Shown in pieces: positions 53,932-62,049 of a DNA stretch of 64,000 nt; the first letter of the stretch is position 1; each line of letters starts with the position of its first letter. This stretch comes from Brevibacillus reuszeri. GTDB lineage: Bacteria > Bacillota > Bacilli > Brevibacillales > Brevibacillaceae. The stretch covers positions 1,797,493 to 1,861,492 of the forward strand of contig NZ_LGIQ01000009.1 of assembly GCF_001187725.1 (NCBI RefSeq). Reading direction: 5' to 3'. Under the pieces are notes generated by a model. It saw nothing but the letters and a program-made list of their open reading frames with translations, made no database searches and was not told the DNA's origin. Made by a program: the position numbers and the translations under genes.

Positions 53932-54195
53932 ATGATTCGATTTACCGTGGAAGTAACCGTAAGCGGTGGTCTCCATGCCCGCCCTGCTTCGGTCCTGGTC
54001 AATTTGCTAAATGGATACCGCTCTACAGCCAAAATGATTTACAACAACAAGCAGGCAAATGGCAAAAGCATCCTTAGCGTCATGGCGCTGGGCGTAAAGA
54101 CCGGTGATGAGCTAACCTTTGAGATAGACGGGGAAGACGAGAAGCAAGCCGTTGCAGATGTGCGAGCATTGTTTGAACGAAATTTCGCGATCTAG
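53932..54195 (+). CDS. HPr-family PTS phosphocarrier
   Basis: An 87-residue HPr-like protein. His15 (GGLHARPAS), phosphorylated by EI, and Ser46 (KSILSVM), the HPr kinase site, are both present, so it is HPr-like rather than Crh-like. It lies at the end of a sugar-specific operon instead of beside ptsI, so it may be a dedicated second HPr for this PTS and for phosphorylating the LevR-type regulator. AGGGAGGAG precedes the ATG. Confidence 0.9.
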   Translation: MIRFTVEVTVSGGLHARPASVLVNLLNGYRSTAKMIYNNKQANGKSILSVMALGVKTGDELTFEIDGEDEKQAVADVRALFERNFAI

Positions 54196-54213
54196 AGAGA
54201 GAAAATACAGCAA

Positions 54214-54252
54214 CAAAGCCGATGCCTTGTATACGGGGCATCGACTTTCTTA
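54214..54252 (+). terminator. Terminator of the PTS operon
   Basis: Stem AAG-CGATGCC / GGGCATCG-CTT with one mismatch near the base and TTTCTT following, 19 bases after the HPr stop. Confidence 0.65.
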
Positions 54253-54336
54253 TGTAGGGGCAATTCTGTACTTAAAATCAAGCATCTTTGCTTTCAGTAA
54301 AGATCTTTTGTTTTTTATGCCAGCGAGAAAGGAATA

Positions 54337-54565
54337 CAGCTGGTGAGAGGAAACAGGAGAAATTAGCGAAGGTCTTTGGGACCCTTACCAAGGAGGAGTG
54401 GAAAAAACGAAACACGGTTTTAAGCGTCCACCTTTGTGAAACAACTTGTGAATCCGCTACTTTGGACGCGGTTTCGTTTTTGGAAAGGAACCGGCCAGTG
54501 AATCCCCCTGCAAGGGTCCCAAGAACCTGGAGCCTTTTCTCCTGTTTTCTCTCTTCCACTAACTG
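54337..54565 (+). repeat. Structured intergenic element, copy 3
   Basis: Third copy, about 229 bp. Outer stem: AGGAAACAGGAGAAA pairs with TTTTCTCCTGTTTTCTC, so the AACAGGAG/CTCCTGTT pairs replace AAAAGGAG/CTCCTTTT of the other copies. Second stem: AGGTCTTTGGGACCCTT with AAGGGTCCCAAGAACCT. Inner stem: AAAACGAAAC with GTTTCGTTTT, again changed on both sides. The apical GCGTCCA / TGGACGC is unchanged. Its right edge reaches the stop codon of the minus-strand kinase gene, so it may serve as that gene's 3' end. Confidence 0.8.
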
Positions 54566-56751
54566 CCCGCCCGAGCCCACTTGCGAAACACAACCGTCAC
54601 CTTAAAGTAATCACCATCAATCTCAATAGATAGCTTCCCACCTTGCAGCTCGACGATGCTCTTTGCAATGGCGAGCCCGAGGCCAGAGCCCTCAGTATTT
54701 CGCGATTGATCCGCTCGCTTGAAGCGTTCAAACAGCTCTTCTGCATCAAAGTCAATTTCATAAGCAGAGACGTTTTTGATGGTGAGAATAACCTCGTGGT
54801 CACGCTCAAACAAATCAATCAAGACTCGCGTTTTCGGCATCGAATACTTTAATGCATTGCCGATCAGATTCTCAAAGACGCGCCATGTTTTTTTGCCGTC
54901 GAGCGGAGCGTAGATTTTGGACTGCTCCGTAGTGACGCGGAAGGTGAGAGGTGATTGTTCGATCTTGTCGCTGAATTCAGCGATCGCCTGATTAAGTAAG
55001 GCTGCTACGTTTACCTGCTCGATGTTCAGTTCAACCGAGCCGCTTGCCATTTTCGCAGCATCAAACAAATCGTCAATCAGGATGCGCAGTCGGTCTGTTT
55101 TACGCTCTAATATTTCTACATAGCTTTTCACTTCTTCTGGGGACAGATTCTCGCGCTTAAGCAAGTCCACATAGTTGACGATAGAAGTAAGCGGCGTTTT
55201 TAAATCGTGCGAAACGTTGGTGATCAGCTCCGATTTGAGTCTTTCGCTTTTCACCTGTTCCTCCATTGCGTGCTTGAGGCCCTGACGTATGTTGTTGAGC
55301 GAGTGAGCGAGCTCCGAAAGCTTGCCTTTTCGAATTTTCTCGATGGAGGCGTTCATATTCCCGGATGCCATTTCGGCTGCTCCCAGCAGGATGCGATTCA
55401 TTAATCCAATACGCCGCAAGACATATGGAAACACAACAACCATATAAAACATTCCGTACAAAAAGCAGAGAATCAAGATGGCACCCTCACCTTTGATCAG
55501 GGAAACGAGCCCTATTGCCATGCTCATTCCAAGACCGATGGTTAGGATGAACAACATGGCAACTTTAAAGAATACTCCTTTATTCGCGAAGCTCTCTTGG
55601 AACAGGATGCGTTGTCTCGTCAACAAGCTTTGCTGCCATTGCTCTTTGAAAAGCTCAGGTTGTTTGTACATGTGCCAGCCCTCCAATAGCTGCAGGAGCC
55701 AGTAGGCAGTAAAAACGGAAATGAAGCCGAGGGTAAAGAAATGCTCAATATCTATCGGGAAATAGAAAAACCGCATATTTGATATCATGAGCAGATACGT
55801 AATGCCAAGCGGCAGTAATAGAATCATGCGAATGTCCAGTGGAATGAGTCTGAATAGCGCCAAGCTTTTTGTGATGACCGGAAGTCTGATTGCGTTCATC
55901 ATGCTCAAATACCACCAAAGCATAGCTGCGATCAAGAGTGTGATGGTAAGTAGTGCGAATTCCTTTAACAGCCGATTTCGAATGGAATCAAAATAGACAG
56001 CGTCGGCTTGAATCTGGCTGTATCCTACGGAATTTACCGGAATAAAGAAAACGCCATTCCATTGGTTGATCTGATACGTGCGACTAATGTCTGAGAATTC
56101 ACTGTACTTTTGATAAGTGTTCTGCGGGAAGGAGATCGAGAAACGAGCATTTCTCATCTCGGTTTCTGTAGGCTCATGATCAAGATTAGTAAATACTTTG
56201 TGATTTTTTTTGTCATTTACGTAATAGTTGATCGATCCGCTTCGGAGAGCCAAGCTGTTTTTGCTTTCCTCGTACTCCTGATCCTTATTCGTTACCATAT
56301 CGCTAAACTGCTTATCCCAAAAAACGACCTCCTTGTCGTATTGGGCCTTTTTGCGTTGTTCCATTTCGGCCGAAAGTCTTGTCACTTCTTCCGGCTTACC
56401 AGCGTTTTTGGCGTCCTCGATTTGCGGCATGTATTCTTGGGAAATACTCTCCGCTACTCGTTGCAGTGTATCCTCCCGTTGCTGGGTATATTGCTGGAGT
56501 CCTTCTTTCCCCAGCTTTTCTTGAGGAGTCTTCGTTTCATAACCGGCATAATCCACATGAACGGTTTTTACCAGTTCGACAAAATTCTGCATCTCCCAAC
56601 GAAAGCTTGAGCTTTGAAAGTAATTGTCCTTTTGCAAGTATTCACGATTGTGGTAGAGATCAGCCGCAGTCAATAAAGCGAGCGAAATGCTCACAACCAA
56701 GGCGATCATCGCCAGAAACGGTGTGCGGCTATTTTTCGATTTTGTATCCAA
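54559..56751 (-). CDS. Large multi-helix sensor histidine kinase
   Basis: A 730-residue kinase. One N-terminal helix (about 12-33) is followed by a 225-residue extracytoplasmic domain rich in coiled-coil and charged residues, then five or more further helices (about 260-455). A short linker precedes the phosphoacceptor His in NVSHDLKTPLTSIVNY. The ATPase domain has ENLIGNALKYS, ELFERFKRADQSRN and GSGLGLAIAKSI. It is downstream of and overlaps by 23 bases its OmpR-type regulator. The many internal helices separate it from plain PhoR-type kinases. The signal is unknown. Confidence 0.9.
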   Translation of the reverse strand: MDTKSKNSRTPFLAMIALVVSISLALLTAADLYHNREYLQKDNYFQSSSFRWEMQNFVELVKTVHVDYAGYETKTPQEKLGKEGLQQYTQQREDTLQRVAESISQEYMPQIEDAKNAGKPEEVTRLSAEMEQRKKAQYDKEVVFWDKQFSDMVTNKDQEYEESKNSLALRSGSINYYVNDKKNHKVFTNLDHEPTETEMRNARFSISFPQNTYQKYSEFSDISRTYQINQWNGVFFIPVNSVGYSQIQADAVYFDSIRNRLLKEFALLTITLLIAAMLWWYLSMMNAIRLPVITKSLALFRLIPLDIRMILLLPLGITYLLMISNMRFFYFPIDIEHFFTLGFISVFTAYWLLQLLEGWHMYKQPELFKEQWQQSLLTRQRILFQESFANKGVFFKVAMLFILTIGLGMSMAIGLVSLIKGEGAILILCFLYGMFYMVVVFPYVLRRIGLMNRILLGAAEMASGNMNASIEKIRKGKLSELAHSLNNIRQGLKHAMEEQVKSERLKSELITNVSHDLKTPLTSIVNYVDLLKRENLSPEEVKSYVEILERKTDRLRILIDDLFDAAKMASGSVELNIEQVNVAALLNQAIAEFSDKIEQSPLTFRVTTEQSKIYAPLDGKKTWRVFENLIGNALKYSMPKTRVLIDLFERDHEVILTIKNVSAYEIDFDAEELFERFKRADQSRNTEGSGLGLAIAKSIVELQGGKLSIEIDGDYFKVTVVFRKWARAGS

Positions 56752-57421
56752 TTCCCCATACCACCTTTAAGTATTTCGGTTCTTTCGGGTTGATTTCGAT
56801 CTTTTCGCGTATGCGTCTGACGTGTACCGCAACCGTATTTTCAGCATTTAAATACGGCTCCTTCCAGACGCGCTCGTAAATTTCCTCGATAGAAAAGACA
56901 CGACCCTTGTTGTCCATCAACAGCTCCAAAATTTTGTACTCAGTCGCGGTCAGTCTGATCTCATTACCGTCTACGGAGACTGTTTTGGTGTTCTTGTTCA
57001 AGGTCAGCCCACGTACCTGGATTTCGTCCTCCGTGACCTTGTAGGTGCCCAGATTGGTATAACGACGGAGCTGGGATTTGACCCGTGCCAGCAGCTCGAG
57101 AGGATGAAAGGGCTTGGTGACATAGTCATCTGCTCCGATATTCAGTCCGAGGATTTTATCGGTGTCCTCAGATTTTGCTGATAGCATGATGATCGGAATG
57201 TTTTTTTCCTGCCGAATCTTGAATGTGGCCGTGATTCCGTCCATTTTGGGCATCATGATGTCTAATAGGATGAGGTGGATTTCTTCTTTTTCCAAAATGG
57301 CTAACGCCTCTAGCCCATCGCCTGCTTTGTGGACGATCATGGATTCATTTTGTAAATAAATTTCGATCGCGTCTCTAATCTCAGCCTCGTCGTCGACTAC
57401 GAGGACATGATAATTCGTCAT
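56729..57421 (-). CDS. OmpR-type response regulator
   Basis: A 230-residue regulator. The receiver has VVDDEAEIRD, phosphoacceptor Asp in LILLDIMMPKMDG and Lys in YVTKPFHPLE. The winged helix ends in VWGIGYKIEK. I start at ATG 57421 behind AAGGTGGG; the GTG at 57433 is inside that site. The 3' end overlaps the kinase gene by 23 bases. It is related to but distinct from the VanR-like regulator at 30557. Confidence 0.92.
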   Translation of the reverse strand: MTNYHVLVVDDEAEIRDAIEIYLQNESMIVHKAGDGLEALAILEKEEIHLILLDIMMPKMDGITATFKIRQEKNIPIIMLSAKSEDTDKILGLNIGADDYVTKPFHPLELLARVKSQLRRYTNLGTYKVTEDEIQVRGLTLNKNTKTVSVDGNEIRLTATEYKILELLMDNKGRVFSIEEIYERVWKEPYLNAENTVAVHVRRIREKIEINPKEPKYLKVVWGIGYKIEK

Positions 57422-57547
57422 ACTTTTTCCCACCTTATGAATGCATTCATGTTACTATCTTAACGGTCAGCTTTAACAAAACAGCATAAAAAACTCTTAC
57501 AAATTTATTAAGGTATGAGTCCCTTCTCCTATAATCGGAGAATAGGT

Positions 57548-58222
57548 ATGATCCATCATAGGAATGAGGTAAGATGTGATCAAGAAGAAACAAGAAAAAT
57601 GGTGATTGGATTGCTAGAATGGACTGGGGAGCGAATCATTCCCAAGCTGCTAAAACCTACGAATGGCATGCTTCTGGAGCATATTGCCAGATACTATTTT
57701 GCTACTCCTTATATCAGGGGAAGAGTCCTGGACATCGCTTGTGGGACCGGTTATGGCTGTCATATGGTTTCCAAGGAACGCAAGAGGGAGCTGACCCATC
57801 TCGTAGGCGTGGATATCGACGCTGAGACGATCTACTACGCCAATCGGGAGTACAATCATCAAAAAATTACGTATCAAACCGGAAATGCGATTGATCCTGA
57901 GCTACCTGAAAAGCTTGGACAATTCGATACGATTCTCAGCTTTGAAACGATTGAACATGTCGAGGACGACTTGCTCTTTATGGACAATCTGTACCGGATG
58001 CTAAAGCCTGGTGGAACGTTGGTCCTCTCCAGTCCGTTTGGGAGAGGAAGAGGCAAGCAGACGAGTGAGCCGTTTCATATCCACCAGCTGACCCCGGAGG
58101 AATTTGAAGAGCTGTTTGTCCGATTTTCCAAGGTAGAGATTTACTATCAGCGAGGTCCTACCTTTGAAAAGCCGCGCGAAGACGTACGTTATTTTATCGG
58201 AGTCGCTGTCTGTACGAAATAA
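57548..58222 (+). CDS. Class I SAM-dependent methyltransferase
   Basis: A 224-residue methyltransferase of the UbiE/type-11 class. SAM-binding motif I is VLDIACGTGYG, motif II LVGVDIDAETIYYA, then FDTILSFETIEHVEDD and LKPGGTLVLSSP. The N-terminal WTGERIIPKLLKPTNGMLLEHIARYYFA suggests a glycan- or small-molecule-modifying member; substrate unknown. The start is uncertain. ATG 57548 has GGAG seven bases ahead, but a TATAAT at 57530-57535 could be the -10, which would favour ATG 57599 or TTG 57611. The end overlaps the upstream reading frame of the helicase gene. Confidence 0.82.
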   Translation: MIHHRNEVRCDQEETRKMVIGLLEWTGERIIPKLLKPTNGMLLEHIARYYFATPYIRGRVLDIACGTGYGCHMVSKERKRELTHLVGVDIDAETIYYANREYNHQKITYQTGNAIDPELPEKLGQFDTILSFETIEHVEDDLLFMDNLYRMLKPGGTLVLSSPFGRGRGKQTSEPFHIHQLTPEEFEELFVRFSKVEIYYQRGPTFEKPREDVRYFIGVAVCTK

Positions 58223-58244
58223 GCGCGTATCCGATACACATAGA

Positions 58245-59858
58245 ATGGAGATGGCGAAACTGGCTGACTTTTTTAGATTGGGCATACGCAAAGAACTCGT
58301 ATATACATTGCAAGAAAACGGGATAACCGAACCTACTCCGATTCAGGAACAATCCATACCTGTCATTTTTGCAGGAAAAGACGTCATTTCTCAAGCACAG
58401 ACGGGTACAGGAAAGACCCTTGCCTTTGTACTGCCCATTTTGGAGCAGGCTGATCCACAGGCAACACATGTGCAGGCATTGATTTTGACGCCGACCCGAG
58501 AGCTCGCCCTGCAAATTACGGCAGAAGTGAAAAAGCTGACAGCAAGGCTAGACGATATCCATGTGCTGGCTGTTTACGGAGGACAAGACGTCGCCCAGCA
58601 AATGAGAAAGCTGGCAGGCAAGAAGCAGATTGTGATTGCGACTCCCGGTCGTCTGCTCGATCATTTGAGACGCGGCACGATTGAGCTCTCCAGCATTTCG
58701 ACGTTTGTACTCGACGAGGCAGACCAGATGCTGCATATGGGCTTTTTGCCTGAGGTGGAGGAAATCATCGCGACGACCTCACCAGATCGCCAAACTCTGC
58801 TTTTCTCCGCAACGATGCCCGCACAAGTACGTTCCCTTGCCAAACGCTTTCTGAGGCAGCCGGAGGATATCCACGTACAGGGTAAACGGATTACACTGGA
58901 TGACATCAAGCAGATTGTGGTGGAAACGACTGATCGGCAGAAGCAAGCAACTCTTCGTGGCTTGCTGGATGAAGCGCGACCTTTTCTGGCAGTCATTTTC
59001 TGCCGTACGAAGCGCCGAGCGAGTACCTTGAATGCAGCCCTGCAAGGGTATGGCTATGTTTCAGACGAATTACACGGAGATTTGTCACAGGCAAAACGCG
59101 AAGATGTGATGAAGCGATTCCGTGAGGCTAGGATTCAATACCTCGTTGCAACCGACGTAGCAGCGCGTGGTCTGGATGTTGAGGGGATTACCCACGTATT
59201 TAACTATGACATTCCTGAAGATGTGGACAGCTATATTCATCGGATCGGGAGGACAGGGCGTGCAGGAGAGCAAGGGATTGCTTATACCTTGGTAGCTGCA
59301 AAGGACCGCATGCTTTTGGAGATGATCGAAAAAGGGATTAAGCTGCCTCTCGAACGAATCGGGATGGAAAAGGAGTCGCGCGAGCCAAAAGCTGGAGCAC
59401 GACAGCAAAGGGCAGGGACGACCTATTCTGACGGAGGACGAGAGCGCAGAGGAGAACCAAAAAATCGCTCCAAAGGAACAGAATCGGAGCGCAATGAACG
59501 TGGATTTGGACGGAAGCGTCAGAGTGACGACCGTAGAAATAATGGTGAGGGCAAGGCAAACGATAAAGCGCGAGGCGGTCGTGATCAGTCACGTAGCAGT
59601 GAAACACGGGGAAATGACCGTAGAGGCAAAGAGAATGATCGCCGATCAGATGGGCAAAAGCGCCATAATAAACAGGAGACACGCAAGCCGGCTGAATTCG
59701 GACGCAAGTCGAAGGGGAACACCGGGAAGCCAAACAGTGCGAGCAGCAGGCCTGCCAAACCGCAGAAAAGTGCTGACCGTTTTGACGCAAAAGCACCGAA
59801 GCGGGCAGGCACAACATCTGCCCAACGTACAACGAGAAAGAAGCCAAGGCAGCGATAA
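58245..59858 (+). CDS. DEAD-box RNA helicase with long basic low-complexity tail
   Basis: A 537-residue ATP-dependent RNA helicase. Q motif (GITEPTPIQEQ), motif I AQTGTGKT, Ia PTRELA, Ib TPGR, II DEAD, III SAT, and VI HRIGRTGR are intact (about residues 1-365). The last 150 residues are an Arg/Lys/Gly/Asp-rich tail with no RRM domain, as in CshA-type helicases that bind RNA or ribosomes through such tails. ATGs at 58245 and 58251 are both possible and the ribosome site is poor. It is 22 bp after the methyltransferase stop. Confidence 0.9.
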   Translation: MEMAKLADFFRLGIRKELVYTLQENGITEPTPIQEQSIPVIFAGKDVISQAQTGTGKTLAFVLPILEQADPQATHVQALILTPTRELALQITAEVKKLTARLDDIHVLAVYGGQDVAQQMRKLAGKKQIVIATPGRLLDHLRRGTIELSSISTFVLDEADQMLHMGFLPEVEEIIATTSPDRQTLLFSATMPAQVRSLAKRFLRQPEDIHVQGKRITLDDIKQIVVETTDRQKQATLRGLLDEARPFLAVIFCRTKRRASTLNAALQGYGYVSDELHGDLSQAKREDVMKRFREARIQYLVATDVAARGLDVEGITHVFNYDIPEDVDSYIHRIGRTGRAGEQGIAYTLVAAKDRMLLEMIEKGIKLPLERIGMEKESREPKAGARQQRAGTTYSDGGRERRGEPKNRSKGTESERNERGFGRKRQSDDRRNNGEGKANDKARGGRDQSRSSETRGNDRRGKENDRRSDGQKRHNKQETRKPAEFGRKSKGNTGKPNSASSRPAKPQKSADRFDAKAPKRAGTTSAQRTTRKKPRQR

Positions 59859-59895
59859 AACCATCGTGGCCACGTTCTCTACTTGGAGTAAGAAA

Positions 59896-59945
59896 CACAG
59901 GACCGTTCCCACCTAGATAGGTGATGGGACGGTCCTGTTTGATTT
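59896..59945. terminator. Strong bidirectional terminator
   Basis: Stem ACAGGACCGT-CCCA-CCT / AGGT-TGGGACGGTCCTGT with a 4-base loop, between the convergent helicase and DUF779 genes. Confidence 0.82.
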
Positions 59946-60285
59946 AAGTGTCAGGAAACATGCGGGAACGAGTGAGGAAGCGGAGTCCTTCGGGGCCCTC
60001 CAGCGAGAACATGCCACCGCGTCCTTCGACTACATCAATGATGAGCTGGGTATGCTTCCAGTATTCGTACTGAGCTTTCCCCATATAAAACGGACAGCCG
60101 CCAATCTCGCCGAGCAGCACATCCTGATCCCCTACAAGAAACTCACCGAGCGGGTAACACATCGGGGAGCTGCCGTCGCAGCAGCCTCCCGACTGGTGAA
60201 ACATCAAATCACCGTGCTTCGCTCGTAACCGCTCAATCAGTTGCAGCGCAGCATCTGTTGCGAGCACTTTTTCCGTTTGTTCCAT
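59944..60285 (-). CDS. DUF779 family protein
   Basis: A 113-residue protein with the DUF779 pattern MFHQSGGCCDGSSPMCYPLGEF, which includes Cys-Cys and a third Cys that may bind a metal. This family is almost always encoded beside an aldehyde dehydrogenase, as here (4 bp gap). A role in acetaldehyde metabolism is accepted from context but the activity is unknown. Confidence 0.88.
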   Translation of the reverse strand: MEQTEKVLATDAALQLIERLRAKHGDLMFHQSGGCCDGSSPMCYPLGEFLVGDQDVLLGEIGGCPFYMGKAQYEYWKHTQLIIDVVEGRGGMFSLEGPEGLRFLTRSRMFPDT

Positions 60286-60289
60286 ATGA

Positions 60290-61810
60290 TTAAAAGAAAC
60301 CGAGAGCCTGATCGCTGTAGCTAACCAGCAGGTTTTTGGTTTGTTGGTAGTGAGCGAGCATCATTTTGTGGTTTTCACGGCCGATACCCGACATTTTGTA
60401 TCCGCCAAATGCTGCGTGAGCAGGGTAGGCATGGTAGCAGTTGGTCCATACGCGACCAGCCTGAATTTCACGTCCGAAGCGATAGGCTGTGTTCACGTCG
60501 CGAGTCCATACACCGGAGCCCAAGCCGTACAAAGTATCGTTGGCAATGGAGAGAGCCTCCTCCGCATCCTTAAAGGTAGTAACGGATACGACAGGTCCGA
60601 AAATTTCTTCTTGGAAAATGCGCATTTTGTTGTGGCCTTTGAAGACCGTAGGCTGGATGTAGTAGCCGCCCTCAAGATCACCTGTGAGCTGTGCACGCGC
60701 GCCACCGATCAAGCAATCTGCACCTTCCTGTTTGCCGATGTCGAGGTAGGAGAGAATTTTCTCTACCTGCTCCAGAGAAGCCTGCGCGCCAATCATTGTT
60801 TCTGTATCGAGCGGGTTTCCTTGCTTGATGCTTGCTACCCGTTTCAATGCACGCTCCATGAATTGATCGTAAATGCTCTCGTGAATCAACGCGCGTGATG
60901 GGCATGTGCAAACCTCGCCCTGGTTGAGTGCGAAAAGGACAAATCCTTCGATGGCTTTGTTGAGGAAGGCATCGTCTTGGGCACACACATCAGGGAAGAA
61001 GATGTTAGGTGATTTACCACCCAGCTCCAATGTAACCGGAATGATGTTTTGGGAAGCGTATTGCATGATGAGTCGACCTGTTGTCGTCTCACCCGTAAAG
61101 GCAATTTTAGCGATGCGGTTGCTGGATGCGAGCGGCTTACCTGCTTCCAGACCAAAGCCGTTGACTACGTTCACAACGCCTGGAGGCAGCAGATCGCCAA
61201 TCAGCTCCATGAGCACCATGATCGATGCAGGAGTTTGCTCGGCAGGCTTGAGAACAACGCAGTTTCCGGCAGCGAGAGCAGGAGCCAGCTTCCAAGTAGC
61301 CATCAGTAGCGGGAAGTTCCACGGAATGATTTGTCCCACTACACCTAGCGGCTCATGGAAGTGGTAAGCAACCGTGTCGTTGTCAATTTCAGCCAGGGAG
61401 CTGTCCTGAGCGCGAACGGCACCAGCGAAATAACGGAAGTGATCAATCGCAAGAGGAATGTCGGCATTTAGCGTTTCACGTACAGGTTTGCCGTTTTCCC
61501 ACGTTTCCGCAACAGCCAGAAGCTCGAGATTGGCTTCCATGCGGTCCGCGATTTTTAAGAGGATGTTGGAGCGCGTCGTAGCAGAAGTGCGACCCCACGC
61601 GTTTTTGGCTTCGTGAGCGGCATCGAGTGCCAGCTCAATGTCATCGGCAGTGGAGCGAGCTACCTCGCAAAACACCTTACCTGTGACGGGAGAGACATTT
61701 TCAAAGTATTCACCCTTCACTGGTGGGACCCAATTCCCCCCAATGTAGTTTTCGTAGCGATTTTTGAAAGTCACCTTGGAACCGGCCTGGCCGGGCTGAG
61801 CATAGATCAT
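60290..61810 (-). CDS. Aldehyde dehydrogenase (AldB/AcoD/ExaC type)
   Basis: A 506-residue NAD-dependent aldehyde dehydrogenase. The catalytic Cys is in NQGEVCTCPSR, the general base Glu in LELGGKSPN, and the NAD-binding turn in FTGETTTGRLI. The N-terminal KNRYENYIGGNWVPPVKGEYFENVSPVTGK and the C-terminal end fit the acetaldehyde dehydrogenase II group. The first gene of an operon with DUF779, it is divergent from an AcoR-like sigma-54 activator and has a consensus -24/-12 promoter. Confidence 0.94.
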   Translation of the reverse strand: MIYAQPGQAGSKVTFKNRYENYIGGNWVPPVKGEYFENVSPVTGKVFCEVARSTADDIELALDAAHEAKNAWGRTSATTRSNILLKIADRMEANLELLAVAETWENGKPVRETLNADIPLAIDHFRYFAGAVRAQDSSLAEIDNDTVAYHFHEPLGVVGQIIPWNFPLLMATWKLAPALAAGNCVVLKPAEQTPASIMVLMELIGDLLPPGVVNVVNGFGLEAGKPLASSNRIAKIAFTGETTTGRLIMQYASQNIIPVTLELGGKSPNIFFPDVCAQDDAFLNKAIEGFVLFALNQGEVCTCPSRALIHESIYDQFMERALKRVASIKQGNPLDTETMIGAQASLEQVEKILSYLDIGKQEGADCLIGGARAQLTGDLEGGYYIQPTVFKGHNKMRIFQEEIFGPVVSVTTFKDAEEALSIANDTLYGLGSGVWTRDVNTAYRFGREIQAGRVWTNCYHAYPAHAAFGGYKMSGIGRENHKMMLAHYQQTKNLLVSYSDQALGFF

Positions 61811-61858
61811 GCGAGCGCCTCCTCTATTATCACTTGTTTCTGTACGTCCTTTTCTAAA

Positions 61859-61874
61859 AGCAAATATCGTACCA
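61859..61874 (-). promoter_or_regulatory. Sigma-54 (-24/-12) promoter of the aldehyde dehydrogenase operon
   Basis: Minus strand TGGTAC, five bases, TTGCT, matching the RpoN consensus TGGYACN5TTGCW with correct GG-GC spacing. It lies 49 bases ahead of the start codon. Confidence 0.82.
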
Positions 61875-61926
61875 AGTCGAAAAAGGGGGAAATGACAACG
61901 CTTCCTCGAATAGAGAAAAGGAAATG

Positions 61927-61965
61927 TGTTCTGAAATGGAACAGAAAGTGTTCCGAAGTAGAACG
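61927..61965 (-). promoter_or_regulatory. Paired upstream activator sites, AcoR-like
   Basis: Two inverted repeats TGTTC-N7-GAAC(A/G), at 61927-61943 and 61949-61965, with centres 22 bases apart, that is two helical turns. They lie about 50-90 bases upstream of the -24 element, the normal place for a sigma-54 activator. The divergently encoded AcoR-like protein is the obvious binder (inference). Confidence 0.65.
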
Positions 61966-62049
61966 ATCAATACGATTTCAAGCAGCGAGCAGTGAAAAAA
62001 TTCCAGTTCATGCTATACTGGAAGGGAATGATTTTGAGGGAGGGGAAGA

